Shown one piece after another: positions 55,686 to 64,000 of a stretch of 64,000 nucleotides of DNA. The DNA comes from Pollenia angustigena (lineage: Eukaryota; Arthropoda; Insecta; Diptera; Polleniidae), in assembly GCA_930367215.1 (NCBI GenBank), contig OV884056.1, forward strand, positions 278,672,067-278,736,066. Direction: 5' to 3'. Positions within the stretch are counted from its first letter, which is position 1. The number at the start of each line of letters is the position of its first letter. The notes under the pieces were generated by a model, which was given only the letters and a program-made list of their open reading frames with translations, did not search any database and was not told the origin of the DNA. The translations under genes and the position numbers were made by a program.

Positions 55686-56620
55686 CTAAAACAAGAGGAA
55701 GACTTAAGACAGTTAAATTTCCCGGAAAATGAAGGCAAAATACTAAATTATGAATAATGTTCTTTATTTTGTTTATTTTTCCAAATCAAAAATTTCGCTG
55801 TGCAAAAATAAAAATATCAATTAGATATTTTAAGCAAACAAATAAGACGTTTCTTTGCAAGCTGGATTTAAATAATGAGGGGGTGGGATTTAATAGCAAT
55901 GTTTTATCTCATTTTTCCTAATCCTTCTAATAGAAAATTTTGTAAAAATTCCTTTACTATCGTTTTTAAAAGCTCTTTAACTCTGTTTTTTAATTAATTT
56001 TTTTTTGTGTTTTTGAACAATATGCAGTCCTGCTGATGCTGCTGCTGCTGCAGCATCCCAGTAATGACTCTCAGTGTTAACATTAAAGTTTTACTGCTGT
56101 TTTCACTATTTCACATACTTACACATATATACATACGTGTGTATACTTAATGCCACATATACACATGCATTAGCTGCATAAATATTTTATTAGTTTATTG
56201 TGCATTAAAAACTAAATGGAAAAAGAAAAATAACTAAAACAAATTAAATTTTTGCAAAAACAACTAAACTTTATGATATAAACTAATATGAACAGCAGAG
56301 CAATAAAATTATACGATTAAACATTAATTTTAAACAAAAACAAAATTTGTTTAGTTTATTTAAACAAAAAAAAAAAAAAAAAAATAAATTATTTCTTTTT
56401 TATAAAAAATCCTTGGGGGATGTTGATTGTTTAAATTTATAAATATCAATTATAAATGAAAAATTTATTTTAATGAAATATTTGTTTGGAAATGAAATAA
56501 AATTTGTTTAAGTAATTGACTTGTTAAACAGATTTTAAGCAAATATGTTTATAACAGAAAAAAGCTTCAAATTGAAATTTTTTAACCAAAATATTATTAA
56601 AATTTGAAAAAGGACCAACC
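55686..56620. other. AT-rich stretch with a CTG microsatellite and A-run
   Basis: (GCT)n at about 56032-56052 and about 22 A's at 56366-56384. No gene seen. Confidence 0.5.
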
Positions 56621-57053
56621 AACAATGGTCATCGTAGTAGTTTACTTCAAGCAAACAGTAAACTGTACCCGAAAGGCCCTTCTGTCTGTTGAAATGAAAG
56701 TTTGGGAATCAGGTTTTTATATATTATTGTCATATATGCTCCGTTAAATTTTGCTTTTAAAATTCAGCCAGATCGGTCCATAAATTACTGAGATATGAGC
56801 AAAAATCCGCGATTGCCTCCAATTTTTTTCATAAAATTCCCTGTTGTTGTTTTTATACCCTTCATCGAAGGTAATTTATATCTAAAGAATATATAACATT
56901 CTTTTATTATCGCACCATGGTGAAGGTTATAAAGGATTTGGAATAGCCAATTTTAGCACTTTTAATGGCTTTTATTTAAATGTGTAGATATTTGTTTGCC
57001 TTTTTTTACACATAACATATACATACATACATGATTAGCCGCTTTAATAGAAG

Positions 57054-57659
57054 CATCCCTCCAAACTTTTTTGAAATTTTTTGGCGATTGCTTGTTTGGC
57101 GATGATTACGCGATCCCATTCAAGGAATACGAATCGCTAACTATCACCTACGCCTTACAACTAGGCGATGAATATGCGAGCGCACACAATTAGCGGTAAT
57201 CATCAGTGTTTTTTTATAACTTTCGATAGAATTTTTTTTCTTGTTGTTTTTTAAGCAAGTGATTTGTGAAAGGTGTGTTATTGTTATCCCTGAAAGCAAT
57301 TTCCATCGCCGAATCATCGCCTGCGAATCGCCGGCAAATTGTCTAACATCGCAGCGATGCATCGCTTGGAAGCTAAATGCGATCCTCTGGCTAATCGCGA
57401 AAACGTTCGCATATGTCAACCACATGATTCTTGTACCGCGACACACGATGTTCACGCGAATCGCGTGGTTGACACATGCGAACGTTTTCGCGATTCGCCA
57501 GAGGATCGCATTTAGCTTCCACGCGATGTATCGCAGCAATGTTAGACAACTTGCCGGCGGCTCGCGGGCGATGATTCGGCGATGGAAATTGCTTTCAGGG
57601 ATAACAATAACACACCTTTCACAAATCACTTGCTTAAAAAAAAATTGTTTGCAGGGATG
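57054..57659. mobile_element. CCC-ended element with a 186-bp-arm hairpin
   Basis: Ends are CATCCCTCCAAAC and the complement of CATCCCTGCAAAC, with AT next to the CCC/GGG on both sides, as in the elements at 526 and 61361. The inside is GC-rich for this region and full of GCGAT / ATCGC. Positions 57244-57429 pair with 57459-57647. The long open frames on both strands (161 and 152 codons) are mirror images produced by the palindrome, not genes. Confidence 0.75.
57244..57647. repeat. Long hairpin, arms about 93 percent identical
   Basis: Left arm 57244-57429, loop of about 29 nt, right arm 57459-57647. The first 55 bases inward of AAGCAAGTG match exactly by eye; the mismatches cluster near the loop. 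If transcribed it would form a long double-stranded RNA. Confidence 0.9.
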
Positions 57660-57784
57660 TGTTAAACGAAAAAATTTGATAATGTTAGTGGGTGGGTGAT
57701 CTAAGACGCTGTATTACGTTGGGTGAAGGGTATTAAATATTCGGCACAGTCGAATATATCACTCTTACTTAATTTAATATACTA

Positions 57785-58158
57785 TTTAAATTTTAAGTGT
57801 AGTTTAGTAATTTTCTTTATAATAATTTCTTTAACAAAATTTTTTTTTAGAATTTGCTTAAAAATATCACCATGAAAATTTTTATGTAAATTTGTCAGTA
57901 GTGTTTCCGATCGCCAATAAAAACTAAAAAAAAAAAAAAAAACAAGGCTTTTTAATGTTTTTAAATTTTTTTAAGAATGATTTACTTATAAAAGCCGAAA
58001 ATGATAAAAAAAATAAATTTGTAAATAAAATCTCAAAATTCCTAAAAAAAATATTTATATAAAAAAAAATTACAAAATGGCAACATTGAATGCGAGCAAA
58101 TAGCTGTAACACAACCATCCTGGTTGAATGCTTAGGCGAGACTTACTTGTTTTATTTA
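57785..58158. other. AT-rich spacer
   Basis: A-runs and T-runs only; no gene. Confidence 0.5.
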
Positions 58159-58161
58159 ATA

Positions 58162-58817
58162 CACTCAAAAGAAAAATCAATCCATCCGTACTCAAATCAA
58201 TCAGAAGCGGTGTAATAGTACGGTGAGTATGGATTTTCTTGAATCAAGTACATAAAGATTGATTCATGTACGGATTTTCAATCGCAAAATGCTTTAATTA
58301 TCCATATTCAATCCCGATTTCGAACTTGAAATAATCCGAAATGAGATTGATTTAAGTAAAACTAAGATTAAATCAATCTCAAAATTTGCTTGATTCAAGT
58401 ATTATGAAGTTGATTTTATCCCGAATAAGAAAGAAAAGAATATTTTGATAGATTTACTAAATCGTATTACACCTTACAGAATGATAAAACACCAACATCA
58501 AGCCCGATATGGTTTTTACTTTAGAAATCTTATGTACATATTTAACCATAAATATAAACTAAATGAACCCTTCGTGGTACACCTGAGTCCGGCCAGACCT
58601 TTTTTCAATGTGTATAGAAAATCAAAACATGCTTAAACTTTTTCTACTTGATTTTAGAATTTTAAACTTATTTCAAGAAATTCCGAGATTGATTTTCGAA
58701 ATTAATTCCATTTAGGATTGTTTTGAGTACATTAATTATTTGTACTTGAATTTTTGAGTAAGACTCTTACTTAAAGTAATCATAAAAAACTTGATTTACA
58801 CTGAGTGTTTTTCTGTG
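58162..58817. mobile_element. TA-flanked MITE, degenerate CAC..GAAAAA ends
   Basis: CACTCAAAAGAAAAATCAAT at the left; the complement of the right end is CACAGAAAAACACTCAGTG. TA lies outside each (58160-58161, 58818-58819). TTGATTCAAGTA / TACTTGAATC motifs repeat throughout. Ends resemble those at 36458, 38712 and 60800. Confidence 0.55.
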
Positions 58818-58971
58818 TATTAAAGCACACGTAAGTGTTAGTTTAAAAGAGAAACAAGTTTGCCGATCTCTGGCTTAGACGCTTTAACGGTGGAGGGTGT
58901 GATGTTGAAAATTAAGCAATCGGAAAGGCCATAAAAGTTTAAAAAAATTTTCAGATTATGCCCCTTCTGAT

Positions 58972-59159
58972 TATTTTATTTATTTAATAAGAGTTATAAG
59001 AAAAATTACAAATTATATTCTAACTTAATAAACCGAGCAATAGTAACGTAGACCTTTAGCCCGTTGTTGTGAAACAGACCAGAGTCTCTGCCGGGAATCG
59101 AACCCGCAACCCCCGCACTGATAGACTAGCTCACTACCAACTAGCCTCCTAGGGGCACC
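58972..59159 (-). mobile_element. tRNA-derived SINE, long subfamily
   Basis: On the minus strand GTGCCCCTAGGAGGCTAGTTGG, GGGTTCGATTCCCGG, then GACTCTGGTCTGTTTCACAA, GGGCTAAAGGTCTA and a TTAATAAAT-type tail. Close to the copy at 35567. A and B boxes are intact, but the cloverleaf is not. Confidence 0.85.
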
Positions 59160-59253
59160 CCCCTTCTGAACAAAAGATATCTGAATTGTGGCAAAACCAT
59201 CTAGCAAAACTAAGCTAAATTTAAGTTAAAGATATGAACAAAATTGCCTGATA

Positions 59254-60172
59254 CCCAGGAAACACTGTTTTTGAATTTTGGTAATAGGTAGTACATATCT
59301 CATATGTTACTTGGTAAGTAGTTGTAATTAAAATTGTCATTATTCTGAAAACTTCAATAAGTAATTACTAGTAATGACCTCAGCAACTACTTCCCAATAA
59401 AAAATTTCATCATTTTGGTAAGCACTAATGGTACATTTAAAAAAATAAGCGCAAAACTATGCGCTACGCAATAAGGCATACAGAAATGCAGTAAAGTAAG
59501 GGAAAGAACTCTCAACAACTTTTATAAAAAAAATTAAATTTCAAGTGCTAAGGCATTCCCTTACTACGAAGCAGGTTTGTAAGGGAGAATACTAAAAAAT
59601 AACTGTATCAAAACATTCAGAGTGTAAGGCTGATCGTTACATCCAACAATTTTTATATGCGCTGAATAATGCGCTTTATGTGTCAAAAATGTATTGCTTC
59701 AAAGTGGGAACTCGCCATATAAAATTCATGTCTTCCGTAGGCGCAATGGTAAGCGAAACGCTTATGTTTCTCCCTTACAAACCTGCTTCGTTGGAAGCTT
59801 AATTTTTTATTGGGTTATTACTTCTATTTTTTTCACTTCTGAATATTTGCTTACTAATAACCAGCTCAATTACTACTTTTTAGTTGTGTTGTTTTCAGTA
59901 CTGAATATTTACTTACTGGTAACATACCCAATTACTACTTATTTGGTCTATTAACTACTGGCTTCTAGTAAATATATTGTAAGTACTTACTATTCAGCTT
60001 ACTCGTAGTTAAATAACAACTAGATATTTTTGACTTGTAGTAAGGGTATTGTAAGTAATGAATTCTGTAGGCATCTCGAACAAAAATAATTAGTTATTTA
60101 GCCGAAAAATAAGTAGTGTTCATTTTCTCCAACATAACTTGCTAACTTACCAGGTAAGTAAAGTTTTTGCTG
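59254..60172. mobile_element. TIR element F, copy 2, containing MITE G
   Basis: CCCAGGAAACACTG at the left is a weak match; the right end GTAAGTAAAGTTTTTGCTG and GCATCTCGAACAAAAATAAT match copy 1 (40931-41567). AAGTAGT / ACTACTT motifs recur along its length. MITE G copy 2 sits at 59567-59791. Confidence 0.5.
59567..59791. mobile_element. MITE family G, copy 2
   Basis: ACGAAGCAGGTTTGTAAGGG pairs with CCCTTACAAACCTGCTTCGT, a longer match than in copy 1 (31044-31268). The interior is the same family. Lies inside element F. Confidence 0.75.
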
Positions 60173-60454
60173 TTTATCTACCAGCATTATAGCGTAAAAT
60201 TTTTTTGGACAAATTTTATTCGCTGATTTGTTCACATAAAAGAATGATTTTAATTTTTTTTTTCACCAAACCCCACTTTGGTGGCATAAGGCTTCCACAA
60301 AGCATTTTCATCTTACACGATTTGTTGCAGTTTTTTTTCGCGTCTTCTCAAGTAAGATTTCACTGTCCTTGTTTTTGGAGTATCGATCCACTCAGTATTG
60401 TTTTTTTTTGCCGTTTATCAATTTCGTTAATCAGTTTTTCTTCAGCTAAGTAGA

Positions 60455-60799
60455 TAATTGGTCTGCTGTAGCAGATCTTAAGATAGTGGGGCTACCATCT
60501 GCCTTTGCCTAGAAACAGCACCCTCCGTTTATTTTTCTGTAAAGGTGGGGAACCTTGCTAATTTATGATTCCTACCTCTTTTCCCAGGGGGTGGCTACTG
60601 CCTGACCTTTTCCATGATGTAATCCTCTTTTACAGGGTGAGGGGTGGTCAGTGTGCTTCTTGGATGTATTGTCTGCAGGGGAATGTAGAAGCAACTTTAT
60701 TCTTAAAAATGGAAAATCATAATGAACATTTTTTGGTCCTCTGCCAGAGATCGAACCCGGGGGTACTTGACTTCGTAGGCTAGCACGTTAACCACCATA
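60455..60799 (-). mobile_element. Second tRNA-like SINE, 5' end displaced by insertion
   Basis: On the minus strand GGTGGTTAACGTGCTAGCC (A-box side) and GGGTTCGATCTCTGGC (B-box side), then a body of roughly 280 bp including AGGTTCCCCACC. The 5' start continues at 62234-62255 (TTCAAGTAGCGGCGTGG), displaced by the element at 60800-62231. Different sequence from the GTGCCCC SINE. Confidence 0.55.
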
Positions 60800-60984
60800 C
60801 ACTGAAAGAATTTTCTTCGCAATACCAATGAATTTTGACATTAATCCCATGAAAAATTGCATTAAAAAGGAACCTATGAAGCGCTTCGTTGGATCAATGA
60901 AACCTGTTTCATTAAAATGTATTTAATGAAACATTGCATTAGATCAATGAATATTATTCATTGGATGAATACTTTCAAGAAAGT

Positions 60985-61130
60985 AAAAAAAAAATTTTTT
61001 ATTTTATTTTTTTTTTAACTTTTTTTTTATTTTCTTTTTTCTTTTTTTTCTGTCTCTGGCGGGAATCGATCGCGCAACCTCGATGCTGATAGACAAGCAC
61101 ACTACCAGCTAGTCCACCGGGGCAGTGTAG
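60985..61130 (-). mobile_element. tRNA-derived SINE, A-tailed
   Basis: On the minus strand CACTGCCCCGGTGGACTAGC, GTTGCGCGATCGATTCCCG, GCCAGAGACAG and an A-rich tail. Nearly the same as the copy at 41150-41347. Confidence 0.8.
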
Positions 61131-61245
61131 TTTTTGTATAAAAAAACTATGTTTTTTACTCAATTAAGAGCGTAAATATGAGATTAAATTGTCCATAACA
61201 ACAACAACAACGTTGATTGAATCTTTTTGGTTCATTACTATAATG

Positions 61246-61791
61246 CAGTGATAGCAACTCCATAGACTCGCGAGGCAGTCAATAATCGTATTTTTCACAC
61301 AGACACGGTCGGCAATTCAGATGTATACTACAACTTTGTTCGTTTCAAAACATCAGAATATCCCTGCAAATAATAGGACCAGTCCAAACACGCGTGTAAA
61401 GAGTAGCCCACAAGGGACCAGGACTAGTCCAAAAGTAACCCAAACGTATGGAAAAAACATGGTCTATACAACATTACGATGTCCTAGGGGAGGACCATAT
61501 AACCCACCTTTAAACTACTGTGGAATAGTTTTAAAACTACTCCATGGTATAATCAAGAGGATTAGCTTTGAAGTCGTCGTTAAAAAACGAAGACATGTCG
61601 TCTCACTACAAACAATTTTTAACAATGACATGGTCGATGCTTGCATTACATCGGACCAGTCCATGGAGTAGTCCATTTTATCAAAATGTAGCAGGTGGTC
61701 CAATTTTATTTGCAGGGATCATCAGTCTCTGCGACCGCACACAAGCACATAATATCTTTGTGTGCGTGCGTTTGGGGCTTGGTTATCACTG
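61246..61791. mobile_element. hAT-like MITE with nested CCC-ended element
   Basis: CAGTGATAGCAA at the left and the complement of CAGTGATAACCAA at the right, with a perfect 8-bp duplication CTATAATG (61238-61245, 61792-61799). Minus its passenger (61361-61718) it is only 188 bp. Confidence 0.85.
61361..61718. mobile_element. CCC-ended nonautonomous element, copy 2
   Basis: TCCCTGCAAATAATAGGACC at the left, GGTGGTCC...TTATTTGCAGGGA at the right. Collinear with 526-901. AT lies beside the CCC/GGG on both sides. No coding capacity. Confidence 0.8.
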
Positions 61792-62255
61792 CTATAATGA
61801 CATTTTTCATTGTCATAATGAAAATTTAAATTTATGAAAGCTTTTATAAAAAAATTTTTGATTTCATAAATTTAATGGCATATTACATTAGATTTATGAA
61901 ATATTTAAATCTTACATTCTTTGATTAACAGTTAAACATTTTTTTAAGGAAACTATAATTTTGTATTCATTTATGAATATATGTAGTTATGTTTGTATAT
62001 TGTTTTTTTATGTTCCCAATTTAAATTTTTTGTTTAACTTGTCAAACTTAAGTTTTCATATATCCAATGAAAATTTTCAACGTAATTACGAAATCCAATA
62101 AAGCGATTTTAACGAAAATACTTCATTATAACTGTGAAATTCCATTTAGACAATGAAAATTTTCATTTACCCAAGGAAATTTTTTTTATGAAAATGATTC
62201 ATTAAATATATGAAGCATTTTTCTTTCAGTGTACCACGCCGCTACTTGAATGATT

Positions 62256-63775
62256 ACAGTAAACCTAGGGAAATAAATAAAAAGGCATCATATCGCAAAA
62301 AATTAATATCGTGACCAGTGGTGGGCAACATACATAATTTTATATTTATGTGTAAAGCAGTATACATTTTTAAAAACTTTACTGCCTTTATTTCTTTGAG
62401 AAACTGTGGACTTATATCCCACACAATAACCATATATAAAGAGGCCCTTTATTGTTGGCAAAAACTCTTATTTTAGAGCACATAAAATATAGTTTGAGTC
62501 TAGCCAAATGGATATGCGCGATGCTCATCATCATCCCCCTCTTTTCAACTTTTTTACCCACATCCCATTAAAGCAAATATATCTTTCAAAATTGTCTTCA
62601 AATATTTTCATGGAAATCTTATGTAACAAATTTAGTTTGTTTTTTGTTCATGTTAAAAGACAAATTTAACTTAATTGTTTGGATTAAAAAAAAGGTTCGT
62701 CCTTAATTCGGCAAACAAGGCAAAACGAAAAACAGTAAATATATATTCTACATACATGATACAACTGAATCTGTTGATGGTGGAAGGTTAAAAACATCTA
62801 ACATAAAGAAAAAAAAAGTAAAATGGTTTCCTCATTTAAACAAAAACTTATTATTATGTACTCGTAGTTAAGTGCACAGATGTATTTAATAATTTTTTGT
62901 TTTACTTTTTATGTTGTGCTATATTTTCTGAGATTTTTTTTTTTAACAGGGCTGCATAAATAAACATATTGGTATTTCCACAGAAATGTCTACTTTTTGT
63001 CATGTAACGTCACCACCCATTTTTAATCGTTTCTCAAAGAATAATGAAAATATAATTTACTTTTTTGCATTTGGGTGTAGCGCGCAACTAGGTTTTCATT
63101 TAGTGAAAGAGAGGAAAAATTTGAACAACGTGGTTCTAAAATACAAGAATAATTGCTAGGTGACGTGACGTGACAAAAAGAGAGCTTTTCTGTGGAAGTA
63201 CCCATATTTATTATATCTAAGAGCATTAAATTCAGAATGGAGCAATCATTTTAGTAGAAAATAAAATATGAGCTTCAAAGTCCACATTCTGCAATCATTG
63301 TAGCAGGTTACACATTGTGGTTTTACATTTTAAGACTTTCTTTGTTAGAAGGTTTATAAGCGATTCATAATGATTCATTTGAATCATATAACATTTTCTT
63401 AATCTAAAATCTTTAAAAATTTTGCTCTCAATAAAGATTGCACCAAAAAATTGCATAGGCAAATTCCATTTTTATGGTTAGAATGGATAAAATATGGGTA
63501 GATTTAACCACTAAATTTTTAAGACGGACATCAGTCTTAAAACTTACTTTCCGCCGAAACAGCTTTTCCGATGTGTAAATTCGGTTTTCGAATTATCTCG
63601 CTTGTTGCGATACCAAATTTTGAAAATATTATGTGAATTCGAGAGTTAATCCTCACGAGACCGCAAGAACTTTTTATTATGTTTAATCTCAATCAAATAA
63701 AGCCCCTTCAAAAAAAAAAAAAAAAAACAATATTGAAATTATCTCTCAAGCAAAGTAAACTAATTTCTTAATGCA
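62256..63775. other. AT-rich stretch, no recognised gene
   Basis: No repeat ends or coding motifs recognised; A-run at about 63709-63727. Confidence 0.5.
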
Positions 63776-63778
63776 TGC

Positions 63779-64000
63779 AGAGAAAAACATGTTTAAATAT
63801 GGTCACCTCAAACAAAACTATTTTTTAAGAAAATTTTAAACATATTATTTTTAATTTAGCAACATTATTGTCACCGACAACCATATTATGGTTAAATTAG
63901 TCCTCCATAAAGAAGCCACAACCATATTATGGTTTCCTCTAAGCATGTTATGGTTAAATATGACAATACATTGCTTTAAAATTAACAATAGTATTTTTCG
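63779..64000. mobile_element. MITE related to 36458, cut by window end
   Basis: GCAGAGAAAAACATG near 63779 resembles the CACGCAGAGAAAAA end at 37734, and AACCATATTATGGTTA-type units follow, as in that element. The right end lies beyond the window. Confidence 0.45.

Larger units (their letters stand above)
56625..57780 (+). repeat. Dispersed repeat D1, copy 3, interrupted at 57054
   Basis: CTGTCTGTTGAAATGAAAG, CAGCCAGATCGGTCCATAAAT, TTTTTATACCCTTCATCGAAGG and the distal hairpin end TATTCGGCACAGTCGAATA...ACTCTTACTT (about 57740-57775). The hairpin element at 57054-57659 lies between. Confidence 0.6.
60800..62231. mobile_element. TA-flanked MITE, CACTGAAAGAA ends, with nested insertions
   Basis: CACTGAAAGAATTTTC at the left and TTTTTCTTTCAGTG at the right, TA duplicated (60798-60799, 62232-62233). 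ATTAATGAAA / TTTCATTAA motifs fill its own sequence. It holds a SINE (60985-61130) and a hAT MITE (61246-61791), which itself holds a CCC-ended element. Confidence 0.85.

Noticed and set aside
57144..57699. Open frames of 161 and 152 codons on opposite strands with near-identical proteins
   Set aside because: They are the two faces of one palindrome. The similarity is forced by the inverted repeat and the product has no recognisable domain.
1..64000. LTR retrotransposons, host exons, rRNA, origin or CRISPR loci
   Set aside because: I looked for long direct repeats with TG...CA ends, gag/pol motifs, exon-like conserved frames and regular spacers and saw none I could support.

Overview
This is a very AT-rich stretch of a eukaryotic, almost certainly dipteran, genome. 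The transposon families (mariner, Tc1-like, piggyBac, hAT and many short TIR elements), a tRNA-derived SINE with an A-rich tail, and dispersed repeats of the ACAAGTAAGA / GACCCTATAAAGTATA type point to a calyptrate fly (blow fly or house fly kind). That assignment is an inference from remembered repeat families; no search was run. I find no host protein-coding gene, no rRNA, no true tRNA and no CRISPR. The longest open frames are about 100-160 codons and are chance frames or transposon relics. The window is best read as intergenic or deep-intronic DNA built by repeated transposon insertion.

Layout: 0-1 kb, a TTA-flanked fold-back element split by a second element. 1.9-7.7 kb, short TIR elements, a non-LTR fragment and two large dispersed repeats (D1 at 3.7-4.7 kb, D2 at 5.15-5.9 kb). 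9.7-14.3 kb, a hairpin element, two non-LTR retrotransposon relics, a 740-bp TIR element and a repeat-armed fold-back carrying an IS630-like transposase scrap. 15.5-17.9 kb, a SINE inside a MITE inside a third element, then a CACTA-ended element. 19.4-20.5 kb, a hAT-like element with long AATTGCAATTC-rich arms. 22.9-26.4 kb, a degenerate tandem array with a 1.7-kb hAT and a 116-bp MITE inserted in it. 33.5-34.9 kb, a Tc1-like relic. 36.4-38.1 kb, a fold-back with a TA-flanked MITE in one arm. 38.7-45.3 kb, more MITEs, a SINE and a non-LTR relic. 45.7-48.0 kb, two adjacent hAT elements sharing GGCGATTT repeats. 48.4-49.7 kb, a truncated piggyBac. 50.5-51.3 and 54.1-55.6 kb, two decayed mariners, the second holding a MITE. 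57.05-57.66 kb, an element with an almost perfect 400-bp hairpin. 58.2-62.3 kb, nested SINEs and MITEs, up to four layers deep. The final 225 bp begins another MITE.

The transposases here are broken, so most short elements would need enzymes encoded elsewhere. The useful biology is structural: many insertions have clean target-site duplications, and several have an uninterrupted paralogue of the target in the same window, so boundaries and order of insertion can be read directly.
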